The notes under the pieces were generated by a model. It ran no database searches. It saw nothing but the letters and a program-made list of their open reading frames with translations, and was not told the origin of the DNA. From Lenzites betulinus (taxonomy: Eukaryota; Basidiomycota; Agaricomycetes; Polyporales; Polyporaceae): a stretch of DNA of 64,000 nucleotides. Position numbers and translations under genes: made by a program. The stretch lies in contig JABYQU010000001.1 of NCBI GenBank assembly GCA_022264855.1, positions 124,001 to 188,000 of the forward strand. Direction: 5' to 3'. The stretch's first letter is position 1. Every line of letters starts with the position of its first letter. Shown here one piece after another: positions 57,069 through 64,000 of this stretch.

Positions 57069-60000
57069 ATGGCCGACATTCAGCACATCACCCCCGATCT
57101 CACCTCTCTCTCGACACACTCGGATCTGAGCTCAACCACCAGTCTCAAGATCCCGCTCCTCGTCGAAGATGGCTCCAACTGGGTGCTCTACAAAGCCCAG
57201 TTCCTTACCGCCGTCCATGCGAAGGGTCTGCGTCGATATCTTGAAGGTCGGGAGCGCATGCCGACACCTACGAGCGCCCCCGGAGTGGACTCCGACGCCG
57301 ACGAACGGTACGAGACCGCGCTAGACAAGTGGACGGCCAATCACGCGACGATCAAGACGCTTCTATTCCAGACGCTCCCCGAGTCACTCAAGCTCGAAGT
57401 TCTCACACTCACGCGCGCCGTCGACATGTGGCGCATTGTGACTTCGCGCTACGACAATCAAGGCGATTTCGTGCAGGTGAACATCCTTGCGCAGATCCAG
57501 CGTCTCAAGTGCGACGAGGGCGCCGACCCTCGGCCTGTCCTCGCTCAGCTTGCGAAGCTACGCTCTGAGTATGCTACCGCCGGAGGCACGCTCCCCGATG
57601 AGCAGTACAAGGTCCATGTCCTCGCCCTCCTCCCTCTTTCATACCGCCCCGCCGTCCGTGCCATCCTTGCGTCTGCTCAAGCAACCGGGACGTCCATCAC
57701 TACGACCGCCCTCCTTACTGCGATCAACGACATCGCGCGCGACGAACACGCGCTTGAGGGGGAGCAGTCGAGCACGTCGGCGCTTGCTGTGCGAAGCGGC
57801 ATGCGATGCTTCAACTGCAACAAGGAAGGGCATACAAAGGCTGAGTGCTGGAGTAAAGGCGGCGGGAAAGAGGGTCAGGGTCCGAAGCGTCGAGGGCGGA
57901 AGAAGAAGCCGGACGAGAAGGGAAAGGGCAAGGAGGAGAGGCGGGAGAACGAGTCTGCAAAGGCTGCCGCCGTGTCGGTTTCAGCTGTGAGTGATCCTAC
58001 ACCGCAGACTCTCGCCGACGCGACGTTCTGGGACGAGTCCGCGTGTCTGGTCGCCACGGACTTTGCAAAGGTCTCAGCAAGTCCCCTCAAGCCGACACCG
58101 CACACTCGTCTGGTCGACTCGGGCGCATCCCGCCATTTCGACCCTCACCGCAGCAACTTTACCACTCTCCGCTCAATCACTCCCATCCCAATCAACTCCG
58201 CCGATGGACGAGTCTTCTACGCAACCGGCGAGGGAGACGTGCGCATCGCCGTTCGCCACGGCAGACACAACATCAATTTTACGTTGCGCAATGTCCTCCA
58301 CACTCCCGCAATGCCTGTCGCTCTCACGTCCGTCAGTCAGCTCGTTAAGAGCGGCTTCCAGGTCCGCTTCGAGCGGGACGGCTGTCATGTTACGACGCCC
58401 ACTGGAACTTCCCTCCCTGTCATCACCGACCGCAGCGGCCTGTATCCCCTGTCAGGTGTGCAACCAAGCTCCGAAGCGCGAGCAGCCGAAGCGGCAGCCG
58501 CAGCCATGTCGCAGCTCGAGTTCCACCGACGGATGGGGCACGCTTACCCACCGACCCTCCGGAAGATGGTCTCCGAGGGGGTTGTCACTGGCATCGAACT
58601 CGACGCAGCGGAAGTCGATTTTTGCGAGGTCTGTGTCCAGGCCAAGCAGACTCGAGAGCCCTTCCCGAAGGAGCGCTCGAGCCCGCGCGCTGAGGCGTAC
58701 GGTGACCGCGTCCATACGGACGTGTGGGGTAAAGCACAGGTACGCACGTGGGACGGGAAGGAGTATTTTATTACCTTCCTCGACGACCACGCTGACGAGG
58801 CCTTCGTCTCCCTCATGCGGACGAAAAGCGAGGCTCTCAGTCGCTATCGGGCGTACGAGGCATGGGTCAAATCGCACCGCGGTGTCCAGGAGATCAAGAC
58901 AATCCAGAGCGACCGTGGAGGCGAGTACACAAGCCGCGAGTTCGTCGAGCACCTCGAGAAGCACGGCACCACTCGCCGGCTAACCGTACACGACTCACCG
59001 CAGCAGAACGGCAAGGCAGAGCGGCTGAATCGCACGCTCGCCGAGCACGGTCGCGCCCTCCTGTTCGACGCCCAACTCCCGAAGTTTCTCTGGGGTGAGG
59101 CCATTCGTCACGCCTGCTGGCTACGGAACCGCACATCAGGCAAGAACACACCCGGCACGACGCCACACGAGGTCGCGACTGGTCAAAAGCCTGATCTCTC
59201 GCATCTCCCTCGCTTCGGAGCCAAGTGCTGTATCTTGCAGCAGAACGCCGGCAAGCTCGATCCCAAGTCAAAGGCCGGCCAGTGGATCGGATACAGCCTC
59301 GAAAGCAAGGGGCACAAGATCTATTGGCCAGACCGCCGCACAGTATCTGTCGAGCGCGACGTCCGCTTTGAGCCTGACCCAGAGGCACTCATAGATGTGC
59401 GCGTACAGTCCGAGGGGGAGCCGACCTCCGGCAGCGTCCTGAACGCGCCCAACTCGCCTTCTACCTCTCCCAGCTCACCCTCATCTTCATCGTCGCCTCC
59501 ATCCACCCCGAAACCCGAGACTCTCAAGACCACGTCACCCTCAGGGCCTTCACCATCGCCAAAAGCCTCTCAGGAGCAGACGTCGCTCAATCCCATAGTC
59601 GCTGAGCAAGACGTGCCCAAGGCACCGGCAGAACCAGTCGTGGAGGGCCGCCCGAAGCGTGAACGCAAACCCTCCGCCTGGGTTCGCAATCTTCAGGCTG
59701 GCATTGGGACAACTGGCGGTCGAGGAGCTCAGCGCGTTCCGCCGTCCATCCTTGGCGAAGACGCGCAGCTCGCAGCCGAGTTCTGGGAGGAGATGGAGAG
59801 CGAGGGGGAGCTCGAGGACGGCGCCACACAGGACACGACTCCTTTCGACTCTCCGCTTTTTGCGCTCGCTGCTTTGGGCTCAGACGACGAGCCGACCTAC
59901 CGTGAGGCAATGGCGGGACCTGAGAAGGAGCAGTGGACGTTGGCGATGCGAAATGAGCTAACACAAATCAAACAGCGCAGGACATACGAGCTTGTCGAGC

Positions 60001-61439
60001 GACCTCCCAATGCCAATGTCGTCGGCGCCGTCTGGGTCTGTCGCAAGAAGCGCAATGAACACAACGAGGTTGTCAAGTACAAGGCACGCCTCTGCGTGCA
60101 AGGCTTTCTGCAGGTCTATGGTATCGACTACACGCTCACCGCATCACCAACCGCTCACGCGTCCTCGTTCCGGCTCGTCCTCGCTCTCGCTGCCAAGCAC
60201 GGCTGGGAAACAGACGTCATCGACTTCAAGAACGCTTACTTGAACAGCCCACTCGATGAAACGATCTACATGCGTCAACCACCCGGCTTTGAAGTCCCCG
60301 GCAAGGAGCGGCACGTCTGGCGACTCTTGAAGGCACTGTACGGTCTTAAGCAAGCCGGCCTGCTCTGGTACCGCGTCGTCTGCGCTCTCATGAGCGAGAT
60401 CGGTCTCACACGCAGCGAGTACGACCCAGGAGTCTTCCATCTCATCACTCAAGACGTGGTGATCATCATCGTCATCCACGTTGATGACTGCTTCCTCGTC
60501 ACAAACAGCAAGCTCCTCATGGCCGGCCTCAAGGCCCAGCTCGCTCAGCGCTACGAAATCGTCGACCTTGGAGAGGCCCGCTGGCTTCTTGGGTACGAGA
60601 TTCAACGCGACCGTTCCGCACACACCATCGCTCTCTCGCAAGCCGCATACATCGACACTCTTCTTACTCGCTTCAACATGACCGACGCACGCCCCGTCTC
60701 GGTCCCGCTTGATCCGCACACCAACCTCTTCAACTACACTCTCGACAACGACGAACGTGCCGAAATGCGCAACCGGCCCTATGCACAGCTGATCGGTTCG
60801 CTCATGTATGCAGCCGTGACTACGCGTCCCGACATCTCGTTCGCCACCTCCACGCTCGCACGTTTCATGGCGGACCCGGCAACTATTCATTGGGAAGCCG
60901 CGAAGCGCGTGCTGCGCTATCTCAAGGGCACGCGCGACTACGTCTTAACGTTTGGCTCGACGTCAGACGGACTCATCGGATACACCGACGCGGACTGGGG
61001 TTCACAAGCACATCGACACTCAATTTCTGGCTGCGCGTTCATGTACACAGGCGGCGCGATCACCTGGCGCTCTCACAAGCAGCCTATTATTGCGCTGTCC
61101 ACGACCGAAGCCGAATACATCGCCGCCTCTGATGCCTCACGCGAAGCTCTGTGGCTGCGCCGTCTTCTGTCCGAGCTCACTACCCCCGCTCATGGTCCGA
61201 CGGTCCTCTACTGCGACAACGAAAGCGCTCTGAAGCTCATCCGCAATGTTGACGTCTTCCACCCACGCACAAAACACATTGACATCCGGTATCACTTCAT
61301 CCGTTCTCACGTCGCCGACCGCACACTCGCTCTCGAGTACTGTCCAACCAATGAGATGGTCGCCGACATCCTCACAAAGGCACTCGCACGCCCGCGTCTT
61401 GCGATGCTCGCCGCGCTCCTTGGACTTCGTCTCGCTTGA
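57069..61439 (+). CDS. Copia gag-pol polyprotein, 1456 aa, intact
   Basis: Single frame beginning 26 bp after the left LTR. Gag: N-terminal copia-type domain (LVEDGSNWVLYKAQFL, about residues 33-48) and one CCHC knuckle CFNCNKEGHTKAEC (about 247-260). Protease: LVDSGASRHFD (about 347). GAG-pre-integrase: HRRMGHAYPPTLRKMV. Integrase D,D,E: VHTDVWG, QSDRGGEYTSREF and PQQNGKAERLN. Reverse transcriptase: YKARLCVQGFLQVYG, DFKNAYLNSPLDETIYMRQ and VIIIVIHVDDCFLV, where IHVDD replaces the usual YVDD. RNase H: YTDADWGSQ, STTEAEYIAASDASREA and YCDNESALKLIRN. A Ser/Pro-rich linker (about 800-840) separates integrase and RT. No frameshift between gag and pol, as in other copia elements; the gag:pol ratio must be set otherwise. 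Confidence 0.96.
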   Translation: MADIQHITPDLTSLSTHSDLSSTTSLKIPLLVEDGSNWVLYKAQFLTAVHAKGLRRYLEGRERMPTPTSAPGVDSDADERYETALDKWTANHATIKTLLFQTLPESLKLEVLTLTRAVDMWRIVTSRYDNQGDFVQVNILAQIQRLKCDEGADPRPVLAQLAKLRSEYATAGGTLPDEQYKVHVLALLPLSYRPAVRAILASAQATGTSITTTALLTAINDIARDEHALEGEQSSTSALAVRSGMRCFNCNKEGHTKAECWSKGGGKEGQGPKRRGRKKKPDEKGKGKEERRENESAKAAAVSVSAVSDPTPQTLADATFWDESACLVATDFAKVSASPLKPTPHTRLVDSGASRHFDPHRSNFTTLRSITPIPINSADGRVFYATGEGDVRIAVRHGRHNINFTLRNVLHTPAMPVALTSVSQLVKSGFQVRFERDGCHVTTPTGTSLPVITDRSGLYPLSGVQPSSEARAAEAAAAAMSQLEFHRRMGHAYPPTLRKMVSEGVVTGIELDAAEVDFCEVCVQAKQTREPFPKERSSPRAEAYGDRVHTDVWGKAQVRTWDGKEYFITFLDDHADEAFVSLMRTKSEALSRYRAYEAWVKSHRGVQEIKTIQSDRGGEYTSREFVEHLEKHGTTRRLTVHDSPQQNGKAERLNRTLAEHGRALLFDAQLPKFLWGEAIRHACWLRNRTSGKNTPGTTPHEVATGQKPDLSHLPRFGAKCCILQQNAGKLDPKSKAGQWIGYSLESKGHKIYWPDRRTVSVERDVRFEPDPEALIDVRVQSEGEPTSGSVLNAPNSPSTSPSSPSSSSSPPSTPKPETLKTTSPSGPSPSPKASQEQTSLNPIVAEQDVPKAPAEPVVEGRPKRERKPSAWVRNLQAGIGTTGGRGAQRVPPSILGEDAQLAAEFWEEMESEGELEDGATQDTTPFDSPLFALAALGSDDEPTYREAMAGPEKEQWTLAMRNELTQIKQRRTYELVERPPNANVVGAVWVCRKKRNEHNEVVKYKARLCVQGFLQVYGIDYTLTASPTAHASSFRLVLALAAKHGWETDVIDFKNAYLNSPLDETIYMRQPPGFEVPGKERHVWRLLKALYGLKQAGLLWYRVVCALMSEIGLTRSEYDPGVFHLITQDVVIIIVIHVDDCFLVTNSKLLMAGLKAQLAQRYEIVDLGEARWLLGYEIQRDRSAHTIALSQAAYIDTLLTRFNMTDARPVSVPLDPHTNLFNYTLDNDERAEMRNRPYAQLIGSLMYAAVTTRPDISFATSTLARFMADPATIHWEAAKRVLRYLKGTRDYVLTFGSTSDGLIGYTDADWGSQAHRHSISGCAFMYTGGAITWRSHKQPIIALSTTEAEYIAASDASREALWLRRLLSELTTPAHGPTVLYCDNESALKLIRNVDVFHPRTKHIDIRYHFIRSHVADRTLALEYCPTNEMVADILTKALARPRLAMLAALLGLRLA

Positions 61440-61446
61440 GGGGGAG
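61438..61446 (+). other. Copia polypurine tract
   Basis: GAGGGGGAG abuts the right LTR and overlaps the gag-pol stop codon; expected plus-strand primer. Confidence 0.8.
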
Positions 61447-61811
61447 TGTTGGATAGCAAGCGTCGACGGACACTCGCGCACCCGTATGGTATACGTTCTC
61501 TCTTATGATAGTCGCGCATTTAGGCGCCTATGCTCACGACTGCCTCGTTCCTCATATCTCGGACGATCCCGCTCACGCGTTCGCCTCGTGCGCGCGTTCA
61601 GATATACCACGTGTTCCCCCAACCGGTGCTTCAGTTCTTCTCCCACTGAAGCACCGGTGAGTACTTCTGTAGCTTCTGTCTCTATATGTCCATATGCTGA
61701 TTCCATGTAGTCATTGTCTAGGTACCTAGCTATGCAACCTATGAGTTCTTCTCCCACTGAAGCACCGTCATTGTCTAGATTCTCCCGTCGTCGGCTCGGA
61801 CCTCGTTAAGA
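61447..61811 (+). repeat. Copia right LTR
   Basis: 365 bp, three transitions from the left LTR (G for A near position 22; T for C and A for G shortly before the hairpin). The 14-bp inverted repeat is intact. Confidence 0.95.
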
Positions 61812-61816
61812 GTACA
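61812..61816. repeat. Copia target-site duplication, right copy
   Basis: GTACA. Joining this base-for-base with the left flank restores the DUF6589 frame (TTSV-RDVL). Confidence 0.93.
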
Positions 61817-64000
61817 CTGGTTGTGCGTTTTGTTTGTGTCTGCTTTTGTCCTGAGCTCCTCGTTGGAGGTGGGGGGACATGCCGACCACTTGAAAAGGTG
61901 TGAACGCGCGCTGCGGCAAGGTCGACAAGTAGTGCTTTGAGATCTCCCTGAGCGTTTACCTCATGGTGGCCCCGATGATAGTCGTTCACCCCAAAAAAGG
62001 TGGCTACATCATGGGCGACACCACGGAGAACTTCGACGCATGCTGAGGATTTGTCCACTATATGCTCCATCGAGGCGTTGCTCCCCATGGCGGCGAACAT
62101 ATTCTGTGTGCGTGGGATATCAGTCAGTTCATCAGTGAATATCATGTATGTACGAGGCCTGACCTTTAGAAAGCCATTATTATGCTCAAGATAGAGATCG
62201 GTGGGAATCGAGCGGCCCTTCTTCCCCCAGCGATTGACCAACCATGTCCGTTCAACGACTTCCCGCAGCAGGGGTGGCAGTTCATACTGGAACTGAGCCT
62301 TCATCTCGAGTATTTCGTTACCGTAGTTGTGACATCCCGCACCCCGCATCATAAATACCCAAAAGTCATAGATCAACCACATCCTCCCGACGTCGGCACC
62401 ACGCACAGCCTCGCTGAACTCACGGAACATCAGTGCATCGCAGTTGAACAGAATGGCATGTCCTAGCACTTCATCGCCTTCGAGGAGCGCTTTGTGTGCA
62501 GCGGCTGTCGAGGTGAATTCCCGGACCAGCTTGTCCACCAGTGAGTCGAACTCCTCCCACGACGGCCTCCAGTCACGAAGCTGGCTGTATGACTTGTACC
62601 CGAGTATAATGCTGCCAGTGGATACAGATAAATATCCACACACACCGTCAAATTATTTTTAAAACATAGTACTCACCGAGCACAGTCAACAACACGCGCT
62701 GTGAGTGAATGATCAACCAATTCCTTTGCTCTATTATATTCAGGCTTCTTTGTGTCGAGCTTGCTTCGGCGCAGGATTTTGCGGTGGTGTTCAAGTGAGC
62801 TGGGGTCCTCGAGATCACCGGGATGTCCAAGATGTGTGCGGAAGATCATATACATGGCATTTAGTTGGAAGTGGAAGGGCATCGAAACTTCTTGGACCCA
62901 GCCCATGCGAGCGAAGGCAGTGAGCTCATACGAGACCTCATCCTTCATGAGGCGGAGGTTCCGGATCGACAGCCAGTCACCGACGAGTAGACGTAACTCA
63001 AAGTCAATGACCCCCTCCACCATCTTCAACGCATCCTTGAATAGCTTTGTAACGACTTTGATAGTCCCCTGGACGGACGCTTCTTCCTGCGCGAGTGCGG
63101 GAAGCGGGAAGAACTCCGTCTTCTCACTCGAAAGTACCCGGATACGGGGCGCCCTCTTCTTTGTTTCCTTTCGCAGTGCTTTCGTAAAGCGGTTATGTTT
63201 CGACAGCCCTGGAGCAGAGGAGAGGAGAATGGATCGGACATGGTGCTTGAAAGCGAGGACCAGCTGGCCCTGCTGCTCCGTGGTGGGTCTCAGGTCATCC
63301 AGAGACAGAAGAGACCGTCGCCCAGCAAGTCTATTCCTCTCGACAATAGAGAGGGCAGCCCCATACGAAGTGCGCGAGAACTTCGACGGCAGCGAGAAGA
63401 CCGCGGAGGTTGTCGCATTCAGCTGTTCAGTCATATTGTCTAGACGCTGTGAAGCCTTGCGCAGGGTGAAATTGATGTTATCATAGACGATGCCCCAAAG
63501 TCGTTGGCTTTGTAGAACGAACGAGCGGGCTCCTTCCTGAGCACTCTTCGTTAAAGTCTTCAGAGACCTCTGGACAGTTCTACACGCTCCTCATTAATTT
63601 GTTTCACATTTGTATTCACACACGTCTCGGGCACACGCACTGATAGCTAACCGACAAGCCCATTCGATTAAATGTATCGACTACACGGCGACTGGCGCCA
63701 CTACTTGACAGGAATATTCCAATCACAAGCTGGAGGGCATCTGTTGCCCGGTTCCTCCCATGCAGCAACATGCTGATAGCCACGACACAGACAGTCCTCG
63801 AAACCTGAATGTGACTTACCCGGGAAGCCATGTCATCCTTGTTGAGCTTCTCCTTCTTCCTCTTACGCTCGTACGCGTTCGGCGCCAGTAGTAGAGTCGT
63901 GAGCAGGAGCCATAGACATGGAAGGATCCGTTGATATGTTTGCGACAGGTGGGTGAGAGCCAGGTCTGTGGTGAGTGAAGCAACCTTGACATCGGCCGAG

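Larger units (their letters stand above)
56678..61811 (+). mobile_element. Ty1/copia LTR retrotransposon, full length, 5134 bp
   Basis: Two 365-bp LTRs differing at three positions, all transitions, flanking one open gag-pol frame. A primer-binding site follows the left LTR immediately and a purine tract precedes the right LTR. Five-base target duplication GTACA. Integrase lies before reverse transcriptase, which defines copia order. LTRs begin TG but end AAGA rather than CA. The near-identity of the LTRs and the intact frame point to a very recent insertion that could still be active. Confidence 0.96.
56401..64000 (-). pseudogene. DUF6589-family protein gene, interrupted by a copia element; 5' end outside window
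   Basis: DUF6589 proteins are abundant in mushrooms and have no established function. Exons read on the minus strand: beyond the right edge to 63820; 63772-63641; 63579-62677; 62611-61812 continuing at 56672-56401 once the copia element and one GTACA copy are removed. The joined phase is correct through every join, and the last codon is followed by a stop at 56401-56403. Recognisable family segments: MLLHGRNRATDALQLVIGIF, SSSGASRRVVDTFNRMG, VYDNINFTLRKASQRL, GHAILFNCDALMFREFSEAV, GNEILEMKAQFQYELPP and WLVNRWGKKGRSIPTDLYLE. The insertion removes the last 90 or so residues (VRDVLVEGMQMLTHRSLF onward). Without the insertion there is no stop or frameshift, so the break is probably recent. Confidence 0.83.

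Noticed and set aside
1..64000. CRISPR arrays, operons and bacterial-type signals
   Set aside because: None seen; intron-rich eukaryotic nuclear DNA.

Overview
The window looks like nuclear DNA of a basidiomycete, most likely an Agaricomycete (mushroom or polypore relative). Genes are split by many short introns of about 50-80 bp with GTRNGY-like donors. The protein families also fit: a long basidiomycete-type F-box protein, HNH_2 nucleases, a DUF6589 protein, a RecQ-like helicase and an HAD-type drimane sesquiterpene synthase. I cannot name the species from sequence alone. Exon joins were built by hand and checked for phase; every multi-exon gene listed as CDS with a full structure sums to a multiple of three.

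Layout. 0-43 kb is an ordinary gene-dense arm: RPA43 (5' end cut by the window edge), an unrecognised protein, an NmrA-like reductase, a secreted carboxymuconolactone-decarboxylase-like protein, an F-box protein, ribosomal protein uS12/RPS23, a homoserine-acetyltransferase-like hydrolase, an HNH nuclease (copy A), CDP-diacylglycerol synthase, DNA topoisomerase I, complex I subunit B12, a 3.5 kb gene-poor gap, a bifunctional HAD/terpene cyclase, threonine deaminase, a PHD-finger protein and VPS8. HNH copy B lies at 41.7-42.9 kb. Three copies of one intron-bearing tRNA-Lys(CUU) lie at 1.1, 4.9 and 16.9 kb.

43.3-64 kb is an accessory region. It holds two convergent genes whose stop codons are 11 bp apart: a RecQ-like helicase (+) and a DUF6589 protein (-, running off the right edge). 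Each is broken by a different retrotransposon. A 10.55 kb LINE (45052-55603, 29-nt poly(A), 13-bp target duplication) sits in the helicase. An intact 5.13 kb Ty1/copia element (56678-61811, 365-bp LTRs, 5-bp target duplication GTACA) sits in the DUF6589 gene. In both cases the inferred empty site restores the host reading frame. The helicase also carries an in-frame TGA.

Most genes in 0-43 kb are unrelated housekeeping functions: RNA polymerase I, ribosome, DNA topology, phospholipid synthesis, respiration, isoleucine synthesis, endosomal tethering. The terpene cyclase has no visible tailoring cluster. The convergent helicase/DUF6589 pair is the best candidate here for an undescribed co-mobile two-gene system.
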